Counted from the first letter of the stretch, positions 7,748 to 16,139 are shown. The stretch: 64,000 nucleotides of DNA from SSSZ01 sp036732025 (GCA_036732025.1 DAINDE010000018.1:4362-68361), one strand, 5' to 3'. Notes: generated from the letters alone by a model not told the origin. Numbers and translations: made by a program.

Positions 7748-8113
7748 TCATAACTCGGCAAAGACTTCGATTTCGAGCCGCCGCCAGGGGTCGGGATCGT
7801 CCCGCAGACGGGAAATGCGGCCGATCACCCGCTCGCCGGCGTCCATGGCGGCGGCCACCGCCCGGTTTTCCCGGCGGGGCAGGTAACCGAGCTTGCGGCC
7901 CCGCCATTCGACGCGGACGGCGCGGCGGTCGTGGCGGTTGTCCGGCTCCCGCACCAGGGCGAGGGCGTCGCCCACGCGCATGGCAGGGGCCAGCACGTCC
8001 AGGGCGTAGTACTGGCTGCCGGCCAGGGGCGAGCTTTGCACCAGCAGACGGACACTCTCGGCGTCGGCGATGGTGGCGAAGAGGGCCAGGCTAAGCGTCA
8101 GCAGCAAACGCAT
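7748..8113 (-). CDS. Exported HIRAN-domain protein
   Basis: A protein of 121 residues. It begins with a hydrophobic signal peptide (MRLLLTLSLALFATIADA). A single HIRAN-type domain follows: LAGSQYYALDVLAPAMRVGDAL, then REPDNRHDRRAVRVEWRGRKLGYLPR with the conserved N-x-x-D pattern. HIRAN domains are best known as DNA-end binding modules fused to helicases and nucleases. A free-standing form with a secretion signal must have another role, which is unknown. The start codon lies inside the end of yraN (23-bp overlap), so translation is coupled. The reading of the domain is fairly firm; the export is predicted from the signal peptide. Confidence 0.75.
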   Translation of the reverse strand: MRLLLTLSLALFATIADAESVRLLVQSSPLAGSQYYALDVLAPAMRVGDALALVREPDNRHDRRAVRVEWRGRKLGYLPRRENRAVAAAMDAGERVIGRISRLRDDPDPWRRLEIEVFAEL

Positions 8114-8474
8114 CGCGGATCCACTCGATGCCGGCGGGGTCGAGGCCGGCCAGCAGCACGCAGTCGAAGCGGCAATCGCAGGCGGGTTTGCCGAGCAGGT
8201 AATGGCGGGCGGCGAGGATGAGGCGCTGGCGTTTGCCGTGGCCGATGCTGGCGGCGGCGCCGCCGAAATCGCCACGGCTCCGCAGGCGCACCTCCACGAA
8301 GACCAGCACCTTGCCGTCGCGGCAGACGAGATCGATTTCGCCGCCGCGCACGCGGAAATTGCGCTCGATCACCTTCAGGCCGCGGCCCTCCAGGTAACGG
8401 GCGGCCACGGCCTCGCCTTCGCGGCCGCGGGCCGTGGTGGTATCGTTGCCATTTGCTCCCACAGCGCATCCCAT
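8091..8474 (-). CDS. YraN family protein (UPF0102, PD-(D/E)XK nuclease fold)
   Basis: A protein of 127 residues with the UPF0102 pattern: GREGEAVAARYLEGRGLKVIERNFR, then GGEIDLVCRDGKVLVFVEVR. The latter is the Glu...Asp...Glu-x-Lys/Arg core of a restriction-endonuclease-like fold. A nuclease role is suspected for the family but not settled. The ATG used here overlaps, on the opposite strand, the ATG of rsmI. A GTG four codons later (8462) would avoid most of the overlap. E. coli also keeps yraN close to rsmI and diaA. Confidence 0.88.
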   Translation of the reverse strand: MGCAVGANGNDTTTARGREGEAVAARYLEGRGLKVIERNFRVRGGEIDLVCRDGKVLVFVEVRLRSRGDFGGAAASIGHGKRQRLILAARHYLLGKPACDCRFDCVLLAGLDPAGIEWIRDAFAADA

Positions 8475-9309
8475 GACAGAAGAATCCGCGGCATTGTACG
8501 TGGTGCCCACGCCCCTGGGGAACCTGGCCGACATCAGCGACCGCATCCGCGCCGTCCTCTGCGCCGTGCCCTGGGTGGCGGCCGAGGATACCCGCCACAG
8601 CCAGCCCCTGCTGCGCCACCTCGGTTCCGCCGCCCGCCTCATTCCCGCCCACGAGCACAACGAGCGCGAGGCCGCCGGCCGCATCCTGGAAAGGCTGGCC
8701 GCCGGCGAGTCGGTGGCCCTGGTCTCCGACGCCGGCACGCCGGCGGTGTCCGATCCCGGCGCCCGCATCGTCGCCGCCGTCCGCGCGGCGGGCCACCGCA
8801 TCGTCCCCCTGCCCGGCCCCTGCGCGGCGGTGACCGCGCTTTCCGCCGCCGGGCTGGCCGAGCCCCATTTCCTCTTCTACGGCTTCCTGCCGGCCAAGGC
8901 CGGCCAGCGCCGGCAGGCCCTGGCGGAGCTCAAGGCGCTCCCCTATGCCCTGGTCTTCTACGAGGCGCCCCACCGCGTCGTCGAGGCGGTGGAAGACCTG
9001 GCGGCGACCCTGGGCGGGCGGACCCTGGTCATCGCCCGGGAGCTGACCAAGCTGTTCGAAACCATTCACGCCTGCCCCCTGGGCGAGGCCGCCGCCTGGC
9101 TGCAGGGCGACTCCAACCGGCAGAAGGGGGAGTTTGTCCTCATGGTCTCCGGCGCCCCGGCCGGCGCCGACGACGGCGAGGCCGAACGCGTGCTCAGGCT
9201 GCTGCTGGCCGACGGCCTGCCGGTGAAACAGGCGGCCAAGCTGGCGGCCGCCATCACCGGCGGGGCGAAAAACGCCCTCTACGAGCGCGCCTTGCAGTTG
9301 AAGGGATAA
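8473..9309 (+). CDS. rsmI: 16S rRNA (cytidine-1402-2'-O)-methyltransferase RsmI
   Basis: It adds the 2'-O-methyl group to C1402 in the decoding centre of 16S rRNA. The protein has 278 residues with the tetrapyrrole-methylase fold. Visible motifs are VVPTPLGNLADIS (about 10-22), EDTRHS, and DAGTPAVSDPG (about 83-93), which together are diagnostic for RsmI. The ATG is chosen by alignment with the family. An upstream in-frame start at 8434 would add 13 unlikely residues. No clear Shine-Dalgarno sequence is present. pyrC follows after 28 bp. Confidence 0.95.
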   Translation: MTEESAALYVVPTPLGNLADISDRIRAVLCAVPWVAAEDTRHSQPLLRHLGSAARLIPAHEHNEREAAGRILERLAAGESVALVSDAGTPAVSDPGARIVAAVRAAGHRIVPLPGPCAAVTALSAAGLAEPHFLFYGFLPAKAGQRRQALAELKALPYALVFYEAPHRVVEAVEDLAATLGGRTLVIARELTKLFETIHACPLGEAAAWLQGDSNRQKGEFVLMVSGAPAGADDGEAERVLRLLLADGLPVKQAAKLAAAITGGAKNALYERALQLKG

Positions 9310-9337
9310 AATCCGGGAAATTCCAGGAAAGCCCCCC

Positions 9338-10369
9338 ATGCAAATCACCCTCACCCGCCCCGACGACTGGCATCTCCACCTGCGCGACGGCGAGGCCCTG
9401 GCCGCCGTCGTTGGCCATACCGCCCGCCAGTTCGCCCGGGCCATCGTCATGCCCAACCTGAAGCCGCCGGTGACCACCGTGGCCCAGGCCGCCGCCTACC
9501 GCGGGCGCATCCTGGCCGCCTTGCCCGCCGGCATGGCCTTCGAGCCGCTGATGACCCTTTACCTCACGGACAACACCGACCCGGCGGAAATCGCTGCCGC
9601 CAGGGCCTCCGGCTTCGTCCATGCGGTCAAGTACTATCCGGCCGGCGCCACCACCAATTCCGATTCCGGCCTGACGGCGGTGGAGAAGGCCTACGACGTC
9701 TTCGAAGCCATGGAGGCGGCGGGCCTGCCGCTCCTGGTGCACGGCGAGGTGACCGATCCCCGGGTGGACCTCTTCGACCGTGAGAAGGTCTTCATCGACA
9801 CCGTCCTGGCGCCGCTGATCGCCCGCTACCCGAAGTTGCGCGTGGTCATGGAGCACATCACCACCCGCGACGCCGCCGAATTCGTCGCCGCCGCCGGTCC
9901 CAACGTCGGCGCCACCATCACCGCCCACCATCTCCTCTACAACCGCAACGCCATCTTCCAGGGCGGCGTGCGGCCCCACTGGTACTGCCTGCCGGTGCTG
10001 AAGCGGGAAACCCACCGGGAGGCCCTGGTGGCGGCGGCCATCTCCGGCAATCCCAAATTCTTCCTCGGCACCGACTCGGCCCCCCACGCCCGCCTGGCCA
10101 AGGAGGCCGCCTGCGGCTGCGCCGGCTGCTACACCGCCTACGGCGCCCTGGAACTCTACGCCGAGGCCTTCGAGCAGGCCGGCGCCCTCGACAAGCTGGA
10201 AGCCTTCGCCAGCTTCCACGGCCCCGACTGGTACGGCCTGCCGCGCAACACCGACAGCGTCACCCTGGTCAAGGAAGCCTGGCCGGTGCCGGCGGACTTC
10301 CCCTTTGCCGGCGGCGACACCCTGGTGCCCCTGCGGGCCGGCGAAACCCTATCCTGGAAAATGCGCTGA
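9338..10369 (+). CDS. pyrC: Dihydroorotase (class II, E. coli PyrC type)
   Basis: The third step of pyrimidine synthesis: it cyclises carbamoyl-aspartate to dihydroorotate. The protein has 343 residues, the usual length. Metal ligands are visible in order: the H-x-H of DDWHLHLRDG (about 11-20), the lysine of VKYYPAGATTNS that is normally carboxylated, the histidines of LVHGEVTD and MEHITTRDA, and the aspartate of GTDSAPH. No pyrB is adjacent. The lipoprotein gene starts 11 bp downstream. Confidence 0.97.
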   Translation: MQITLTRPDDWHLHLRDGEALAAVVGHTARQFARAIVMPNLKPPVTTVAQAAAYRGRILAALPAGMAFEPLMTLYLTDNTDPAEIAAARASGFVHAVKYYPAGATTNSDSGLTAVEKAYDVFEAMEAAGLPLLVHGEVTDPRVDLFDREKVFIDTVLAPLIARYPKLRVVMEHITTRDAAEFVAAAGPNVGATITAHHLLYNRNAIFQGGVRPHWYCLPVLKRETHREALVAAAISGNPKFFLGTDSAPHARLAKEAACGCAGCYTAYGALELYAEAFEQAGALDKLEAFASFHGPDWYGLPRNTDSVTLVKEAWPVPADFPFAGGDTLVPLRAGETLSWKMR

Positions 10370-10380
10370 GGATTCCCGCC

Positions 10381-10815
10381 ATGCGTCTCGCCACCCTGCT
10401 GTCCTGCGCCCTGGCCCTGCCGCTCCTGGCTGGCTGCATCAACGACGGCGCCACCTACCAGATCGACAACACCGGCCAGCATTCCCTCAGCCTGGTGCGG
10501 GAGCAGCCCTATTTCTGGGACAAGAAGATCAATTTCTACCTGGTGGTGGCCCGCATGCCGGTGTGCATGCGCCGCCACCTCATCGGCGCCATGGCGCCGG
10601 CCACCAAGGTGGAAATCTGGCAGGTGCCGTCGGGGGCCTACATCGTCCGTACCGCCCGCTTCATGTACGCCACCGAGACGGAAACCTGCGAGGGCTTCGC
10701 CCGCATGGACGCCGAACCGCCCGAGGGGCTGGGCAAGCAGATCGGCACCTTCGTGGAAAAGAACGGCACGCCGGAGTTCGTGCCCGCCGAAGGGGAAGCC
10801 CGGGCCGGCGGCTGA
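10381..10815 (+). CDS. Conserved hypothetical lipoprotein
   Basis: A protein of 144 residues with a lipoprotein signal peptide, MRLATLLSCALALPLLAGC, so the mature protein probably starts at Cys19. The rest has no domain I recognise. It contains a paired-cysteine region (MPVCMRRHLIG and TETCEGFARM) that could form a disulphide in the periplasm. The stop codon overlaps the start of the next gene (TGATG), so the two are translated together. The function is unknown. Confidence 0.75.
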   Translation: MRLATLLSCALALPLLAGCINDGATYQIDNTGQHSLSLVREQPYFWDKKINFYLVVARMPVCMRRHLIGAMAPATKVEIWQVPSGAYIVRTARFMYATETETCEGFARMDAEPPEGLGKQIGTFVEKNGTPEFVPAEGEARAGG

Positions 10816-11603
10816 TGGGCGGCCCTCCGGTCGGCCTCGATTCGCCCCTGCTGGCCCACCTGCGCCCCTGGCTGGATCGCCTGCCGCCCCGGCCGGATGC
10901 CGGCGCCGTGGCCGCCCTGGCCGCCACCCTGGATTTGCGTACCGCCGGCGGCCGTCTCCTGCGCTTCGTGCCGCCGGCCGCAGATGGCCTGGCCTACGAA
11001 TGCCGGGTCTGGGAGCGGGGCGAGGTGGAAACACGCCCCGACAACTGGCACGACTTCTTCAACGCCCTCGTCTGGTTCGCCTTCCCCCGGGCCAAGGCGG
11101 CCCTCAATGCGCGCCACCTGCGGGAAATGGCGCTATCCGCCAGCGGGCGCGGCGCAGGCCGGGACGCCATGACCCACTTCGACGAGTGCGGCCTGGTGGT
11201 GGCCGGCGACGATCCGTCGCTTTTCGAGCTGCTGCGGGGCTTCCGCTGGAAGGAGTTGTTCTGGGAACGGCGGGCGGACTTGGCGCGGCACCTGCGCTTC
11301 TTCGTCTTCGGCCACGCCACCTGCGAGCAATTGCTGGCGCCCTTCCGGGGCCTGACGGCCAAGGCGGTGCTCTACCCGGTGGCGACGGAGTGGCTGGCGC
11401 TCCCCGCCGCCGCCCAACTGGCCGACCTCGATGCCCGCCTGGCGGCCGATGTCGACGCCGGCCGGCTGGCCGCCCCTCGCGAGCTGCAGCCGGTGCCCCT
11501 CCTTGGCATCCCCGGCGTGGTGGCGGAAAACGCCTGCCCCGACTACTACGACGATAGCTGGCAGTTCCGGCCCGGCCGCCGGCTCAGCCCAGCTTGCGGC
11601 TGA
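10815..11603 (+). CDS. DUF3025 domain protein
   Basis: A protein of 262 residues. The pattern of DUF3025 is visible: RPDNWHDFFNALVWFAFPRAK near residues 74-94, MTHFDECGLVV, and FFVFGHATCEQLLAPFRGLTAKA. The family is widespread in beta- and gammaproteobacteria and has no known activity. The start overlaps the stop of the lipoprotein gene. The last 20 bp overlap, tail to tail, the end of the PatZ-like gene on the other strand. Confidence 0.85.
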   Translation: MGGPPVGLDSPLLAHLRPWLDRLPPRPDAGAVAALAATLDLRTAGGRLLRFVPPAADGLAYECRVWERGEVETRPDNWHDFFNALVWFAFPRAKAALNARHLREMALSASGRGAGRDAMTHFDECGLVVAGDDPSLFELLRGFRWKELFWERRADLARHLRFFVFGHATCEQLLAPFRGLTAKAVLYPVATEWLALPAAAQLADLDARLAADVDAGRLAAPRELQPVPLLGIPGVVAENACPDYYDDSWQFRPGRRLSPACG

Positions 11604-14010
11604 CGGTGACGGATTCCTTGTCCGCCGACGGCGCCACGGTGAAGCCGAGGGCCGCCATCAGGGCCAGCATCGGCCGGTTGTCTTGGATCACCTCTCCGGC
11701 CAGGCTGCGCAACCCCCGCTGGCGGGCCGTTTCCATGAGGCATTCCATGAGGTGCGACCCCAGCCCCTGGCCGGCCACGGCGTCGGCCACCACCACCCCG
11801 AATTCGCCGGTGGTGCCGTCGGCCAGCACCGTGTAGCCCGCCTCGCCAAGGATGGGGTCGCCCTCGTCGGCGGTGGCCACCAGCACCATCTCCCGGTCGT
11901 AGTCGATCTGGGTGTGGCGCGCCAGTTCGAGGGCGGGCAATTCCCGCAGGCTGCCGAAGAAGCGGTAGTAGCGCGCCTTTTCGCCGAGGCCGCGGACGAA
12001 ATCCTGGAAGGCGGCGGCGTCCTCCGGGCGCACCGGGCGGATGCGGAAATTACCGCCGGCCCGCCCCGGCACCCGCTTTTCCAGTCCCAGCGGATAGGGC
12101 GACACGGCCATATGCTCGTAGCGCCCCGGGGCGCCGCTCCAGGGCTCGACGGCGATGGTGAAGGCCGCGGCGGGCAGGCCGTCGGCCAGGCGCAGGCGCA
12201 GGTCGAGGGCGGTGATCCAGGGCAGTTCGCAGGCCATCTCGGCGACCCGCTGCAGGAGTTCCCGCAGGTGCCGGCGCGCCTCGCCGGGGTCGGCCAGGGG
12301 GGCGAGCAGCGCCCCGATGCGCCGGTCGGCGAGCAGGTCGCCGGCCAGCCGCTCGTTGAGGGGCGGCAGCGCGGCGTCGCACAGGGGTTCGCCCCGGGGG
12401 CCGCCGTCGTACAGGCCGAGCACCGGGCCCCAGGCCGGATCCCGGTCGAGGCGCAGCAGCAGGTCGCCGGCGGCGGTGCCGCCGCCGGCCTTGGCGAGGT
12501 GAAGATGGAAGGCGGTGGCCACCTTGGCCGCCTCCACCTCGGACAACACCCGGCGGCCCGCCTGCAGGGCGAAGTCGATGACCACGCGGGCCTCGGCCAC
12601 CGCCGGCGCCCGGCGGGGGGAGACGGAAGGCGGGGTTTCCAGGAGCAGGCGCTGGTTGCGCACGAAGTCGGCCATGAAGGCAAAGGCCGCGACCGCGCTC
12701 TCGGCGGTGCGGAAGACGGGAATGCCCGCCGCGGCCAGGAGCTTGCGCCCTTCCACCACAGAGGTCTCGCCCAGGAGGCAGACGAGGACGGGCTTGTTCC
12801 CCTCGGCGCGGATTTCCTTCACCCGCCGGGCGATGGCTGCCGCATCGGCAAGGCCCGAGGGCGAGACGATGACCACCGCGCCATCCACGCCGGGATCGGC
12901 CAGGGCCGCCGCCAGGGCGATGGCGAAGCGCTCGCTGTCGGCATCCAGCAGCAGGTCGATGGGGTTCGCCGCCGACCAGGAGAGGGGCAGGCGCATGGCC
13001 AGGTGGGCGCGGGTGGCGGGGGTGAAGCCGGCGAGCTGGACGCCGTGGGCCTCGGCGGCGTCTGCCGCCATGACGGCCGGGCCGCCGCCGTTGGAAATGA
13101 TGGCCAGGCGGTGGCCGGCGGGCTTTCTCGGACTGGAAAGGGCGCGGGCGGCGGTGAACAGGTCGCCGATGGAAGCCACCCGCAGGGCCCCCGCCCGGCG
13201 CAGGGCGGCATCGAACGTCTCGTCCCGGCCGCCTTTGGCCAGGACATGCCGTTCCGCCAGGGCGGCAGCGGCCCCCCGCCCGGCCTTGACCACCACCACC
13301 GGCTTGCTGCGGGCGGCGGCGCGCAGGGCGCTCATGAAAGGGCGGCTGGCCCGCACGCCTTCCAGGTAGAGGAGGATGCTCTCGGTCTCGGGGTCACCGG
13401 CGAGGAAGTCGAGGATTTCCGGCAGGTCGATGTCGCCGCCGTGGCCGGGGCCGAACACCGCCGACAGGGCGAAATCGTTGTTGAAGGCCCAGTCCAGCAC
13501 GCTGACGCAGACGCTGCTCGACTGGGAGACGAAGGCCAGGTTGCCGGCCGGGAGGCGCCGGTAGAAAAGGGTGGCGTTGAGTCCCAGGGAAGGGCGGATG
13601 AAGCCCAGGGCCCGCGGCCCCATGAGGCGCACCCCCAGGCGGCGGGCGGTGGCCGCCAGGTCGGCCTCGACGCAGGCACCGATCTCGCCGGCCTCGGCGA
13701 AGCCGGTGGAATGGATGACGGCGAAGCGGATGTGCTTCCTGCCGCACTGTTCGACGATGCCACGCACGGCATGAGCCGGCGCCACCACCAGGGCCAGGTC
13801 GATGCGGGCGTCGATGGCGGCGATGTCCGGATGGCAGGGATGCCCCAGGATTTCCCGGTGGCGCGGGTTGATCAGATGCACCTGGCCGGCGAAGCCGCCT
13901 TCCAGGAGGTTGCGGGTGAGCACGCCGCCCAGGGTCGCCGGGTCGGGGCTGGCCCCGAAGACGGCGATGGCGGTGGGCGAGACGAAGCCGGCGAGGGGGG
14001 CGCGGATCAC
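11584..14010 (-). CDS. PatZ/Pat-like GNAT protein acetyltransferase with acyl-CoA-synthetase-like region
   Basis: A protein of 808 residues, against about 880 for E. coli PatZ. The order is a CoA-binding Rossmann domain (IAVFGASPDPATLGGVL at about 14-30), succinyl-CoA-ligase-like domains to about residue 450, a short remnant of an ATP-grasp domain, and a C-terminal GNAT acetyltransferase from about 655 (FRIRPVRPEDAAAF, then VAGQGLGSHLMECLME). Such enzymes acetylate lysines, notably to switch off acetyl-CoA synthetase. The ATP-grasp part passes directly from LSEVEAAKVATAF to LLLRLDRDPAWGPVLGL. The usual P-loop-like segment with K-x-x-S-P-x-x-x-H-K-S-D is absent, so ATP-dependent ligase chemistry is unlikely. 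The acetate and acyl-CoA genes about 2 kb away make an acyl-CoA-related role plausible. Confidence 0.85.
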   Translation of the reverse strand: MIRAPLAGFVSPTAIAVFGASPDPATLGGVLTRNLLEGGFAGQVHLINPRHREILGHPCHPDIAAIDARIDLALVVAPAHAVRGIVEQCGRKHIRFAVIHSTGFAEAGEIGACVEADLAATARRLGVRLMGPRALGFIRPSLGLNATLFYRRLPAGNLAFVSQSSSVCVSVLDWAFNNDFALSAVFGPGHGGDIDLPEILDFLAGDPETESILLYLEGVRASRPFMSALRAAARSKPVVVVKAGRGAAAALAERHVLAKGGRDETFDAALRRAGALRVASIGDLFTAARALSSPRKPAGHRLAIISNGGGPAVMAADAAEAHGVQLAGFTPATRAHLAMRLPLSWSAANPIDLLLDADSERFAIALAAALADPGVDGAVVIVSPSGLADAAAIARRVKEIRAEGNKPVLVCLLGETSVVEGRKLLAAAGIPVFRTAESAVAAFAFMADFVRNQRLLLETPPSVSPRRAPAVAEARVVIDFALQAGRRVLSEVEAAKVATAFHLHLAKAGGGTAAGDLLLRLDRDPAWGPVLGLYDGGPRGEPLCDAALPPLNERLAGDLLADRRIGALLAPLADPGEARRHLRELLQRVAEMACELPWITALDLRLRLADGLPAAAFTIAVEPWSGAPGRYEHMAVSPYPLGLEKRVPGRAGGNFRIRPVRPEDAAAFQDFVRGLGEKARYYRFFGSLRELPALELARHTQIDYDREMVLVATADEGDPILGEAGYTVLADGTTGEFGVVVADAVAGQGLGSHLMECLMETARQRGLRSLAGEVIQDNRPMLALMAALGFTVAPSADKESVTVSRKLG

Positions 14011-14023
14011 GGCCGGGGTACGG

Positions 14024-14884
14024 TCAGGAGCCGGTGGCGGGGGCGGGCACCTCGAGCAGGGTCTCGATGGCGCCGTTGATCCTGCCCTTCATGTCGTGGA
14101 GGGGCGAAGCCATGAAGTGCAGGTGTTTGCCGCCCTCGCCGAAACCGGGGAAGAAATCCTCGGCTTCGTAGGCGCCGGGCACCAGGGAAGAGGGCCTGGC
14201 CTTGCCGCCGTAATGGCCGGCGATGGTTGCCGCGTCGGCACCCTGGGCCACCATCTCGGCCAGCACCACCCGGCGGGTGTCGTACTGGTAGAAGGCGCGC
14301 CAGGCGTCCTGGTGGCCGATGACCTCGTGGCCAGCCACCCCGGTCAGGGCCTCGCAGGCCTTGTTCCAGTGCACCACGCGGCATTCGTGGTCGACCACGA
14401 AGGTGGGCACCGGGCTGCCGGCGACGATCTCGGCCAGGCGACGCTCGCTTTCCCGGCGGGCGGCTTCGGATTCCTTGCGGTCGGTGATGTCCTGCAGGGT
14501 CTCGACGCAGCCGATGAGCCGGCCCTCGGCGTCCCGCAGCGGGGCGGCGCTGAAGGACAGCCAGCGTCCCTTCTCGCCCAGGGCGGGGAAGAAATCCTCG
14601 GCCTCGAAGGCGCCGGGAACCAGGGAGGATTCCCGGTACTTGCCCGGGTAGAACTTTTCCAGGAGCCCCGTGGCGCAGCCGTCGAGGACGATGTCGGCCA
14701 TCACCGGCCGGTGGGCCCGGTAGAAGGCACGCCACTGGTGGTGGGTGCCGATGACTTCCCGGGCGGGGATGCCGGTCAGCCGGGCCAGCGCCTGGTTCCA
14801 GTGGACCACCTTGTGGCCGGCGTCGATGACGAAGGCGGGAATGGGACTGCCGTCGAGAATCAGGGATGCGTCCAATGTTGTCAT
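14024..14884 (-). CDS. Stand-alone tandem PAS-domain protein
   Basis: A protein of 286 residues made of two homologous PAS domains (about 8-130 and 145-280) joined by a short charged helix (DRKESEAARRESERRLAE). Both repeats share the pattern SP(I/V)P-x-FV-(I/V)D, VVHWN, WRAFY, then SSLVPGA-(F/Y)-EAEDFFP, so they arose by internal duplication. There is no kinase, cyclase or DNA-binding output domain, so it must act through a partner or as a sensor-binding protein. AGGAGG precedes the ATG. The gene lies 13 bp upstream of the PatZ-like gene and is likely co-transcribed. Confidence 0.8.
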   Translation of the reverse strand: MTTLDASLILDGSPIPAFVIDAGHKVVHWNQALARLTGIPAREVIGTHHQWRAFYRAHRPVMADIVLDGCATGLLEKFYPGKYRESSLVPGAFEAEDFFPALGEKGRWLSFSAAPLRDAEGRLIGCVETLQDITDRKESEAARRESERRLAEIVAGSPVPTFVVDHECRVVHWNKACEALTGVAGHEVIGHQDAWRAFYQYDTRRVVLAEMVAQGADAATIAGHYGGKARPSSLVPGAYEAEDFFPGFGEGGKHLHFMASPLHDMKGRINGAIETLLEVPAPATGS

Positions 14885-14949
14885 GTTGTCTCCTCCTTGC
14901 AGCAGACTATAGCAGGCTCGCAACCGCCGGGGGAGGGCCGGGGCGGGGG

Positions 14950-14955
14950 TATAAT
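14950..14955 (+). promoter_or_regulatory. -10 element of the RNase P RNA promoter
   Basis: A perfect TATAAT ends 6 bp before the first paired base of RNase P RNA. No convincing -35 element is seen in the GC-rich DNA upstream. Confidence 0.6.
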
Positions 14956-14961
14956 GGAAGC

Positions 14962-15398
14962 GGAAAGTCGGCCAGGCAATCGCCGGGCGTCCGGGGGCAA
15001 CTCCGGCGCCGGGAGGAAAGTCCGGGCTCCACAGGGCAGGATGCCAGCTAACGGCTGGGCGCTATAAGCCGCAAGGCGAAGGCGACGGAAAGTGGAACAG
15101 AGAGTAGACCGCCTAAGCTGGGGGCAACCCCGGCCGGCAAGGGTGAAACGGTGGTCCCGCGCAGGCGGGAACGGCGGGGTGAAAGCCCCGTCGGGGTAAG
15201 AGCCCACCGCGTCGGCGGCAACGTTCGGCGGCACGCTAAACCCCATCCGGAGCAAGGCCAAATAGGGAAGCATGGGCGTGGCCCGCGCTGCTTCCGGGTA
15301 GGCTGCTTGAGCCTGCCAGCGATGGCAGGCCTAGAGGAATGGTTGCCACGGCGCCGCAAGGCGCCGCAACAGAACCCGGCTTATCGGCCGGCTTTCCA
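14962..15398 (+). ncRNA. rnpB: RNase P catalytic RNA (bacterial type A)
   Basis: The ribozyme that removes the 5' leader of tRNA precursors. Conserved blocks are present in order: GAGGAAAGTCCGGGCTCCAC near the 5' end, ACAGAGAGTAGACCGCC, GGTAAGAGCCCACCG, GGAGCAAGGCCAAATAGGG, GGGTAGGCTGCTTGAGCC, and ACAGAACCCGGCTTATCGG near the 3' end. The ends pair to form P1: GGAAAGTCGGCC at 14962-14973 with GGCCGGCTTTCC at 15386-15397, twelve pairs with one G-U. A short T run (15399-15403) follows and may end transcription. At about 437 nt it is a little longer than the E. coli RNA. Confidence 0.97.
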
Positions 15399-15503
15399 TT
15401 TTTACCGTTCGTTGACGATTTCACGCCGCCCGGCGCGGCCTGCTGGCGAAATTCGCCAAACGGTGTAGAGTAACGAAAAGCGTTATGCATCAAGGAGATC
15501 GCC

Positions 15504-15716
15504 ATGGCCATCGATTCCGTCACCGGCAGCGTCAGCGCCAACAGCTTCGTCAACAGCCAGCAGACCGCGGAAACCCAGCGCAACCAGCAGGCCCAGCGCG
15601 CCGAACAGCAGGAGCCCAAGCCCCAGGAGCGTGTCGAGAAGCAGGAAGAACCGCCCAAGCCCGTGGTCAACGCCCAGGGCCAGACCACCGGGACACTCAT
15701 CAACGTCACCGCCTGA
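15504..15716 (+). CDS. Small hypothetical protein, Gln/Glu-rich
   Basis: A protein of 70 residues with no domain I recognise. The first 20 residues are polar and Ser/Val-rich (MAIDSVTGSVSANSFVNSQQ). The middle is a charged Gln/Glu/Lys/Pro stretch (RAEQQEPKPQERVEKQEEPP), and the end is GTLINVTA. It has no signal peptide or membrane segment. A good ribosome site (AAGGAG, 8 bp before the ATG) and codon use like its neighbours support expression. It precedes another small helical protein by 18 bp, so the two probably form a unit. The function is unknown. Confidence 0.65.
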   Translation: MAIDSVTGSVSANSFVNSQQTAETQRNQQAQRAEQQEPKPQERVEKQEEPPKPVVNAQGQTTGTLINVTA

Positions 15717-15734
15717 CCGGAAAGCGGAGCGGCC

Positions 15735-16139
15735 ATGGCAGCAGCAGGCGTTTCCAGCGCCTTCGGGAGCGGCAGCGCAGCCTTCAGCCAGTTGCAGACC
15801 CTGCAGGCCCAGCGGGCGGCGGATCAGGCCGAGGAAACGGCCCGGGTCCTGCGCCAGCGTTCCGACCAGGCCCAGCGGGAGGCTGATGCCGCCCAGCAAA
15901 ATGCCCGTTCCCTTAAGGTCCGCTCCGATCAGGCCGATTCCAATGCCGATGCGGCGCGGCGGGGGCTCGCCGGCCTCGAGGCGAATGGGGAGTTGCGCGG
16001 CCGCCTCGACACCATCTACGATCGCGTCACCGTGGCCAAGGCCGCCGCCAGCGGCGAAACGGGGGCCGCTCCCGTGGCAGTGGTGACCACCGTGCCCACT
16101 GCCACCACCACCGGCACCGTCGTCGATACCACCGCCTGA
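15735..16139 (+). CDS. Small hypothetical protein with long coiled-coil helix
   Basis: A protein of 134 residues. Residues about 18-75 form a continuous Ala/Gln/Arg/Glu-rich helix with repeated patterns (RAADQAEETARVLRQRSDQA, READAAQQNARSLKVRSDQA) that predicts a coiled coil. The C-terminal 30 residues are Val/Thr/Ala-rich and low in complexity. There is no signal peptide. GGAGCGGCC precedes the ATG. It probably shares a transcript with the 70-residue protein upstream. I do not recognise a family. Confidence 0.65.
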   Translation: MAAAGVSSAFGSGSAAFSQLQTLQAQRAADQAEETARVLRQRSDQAQREADAAQQNARSLKVRSDQADSNADAARRGLAGLEANGELRGRLDTIYDRVTVAKAAASGETGAAPVAVVTTVPTATTTGTVVDTTA

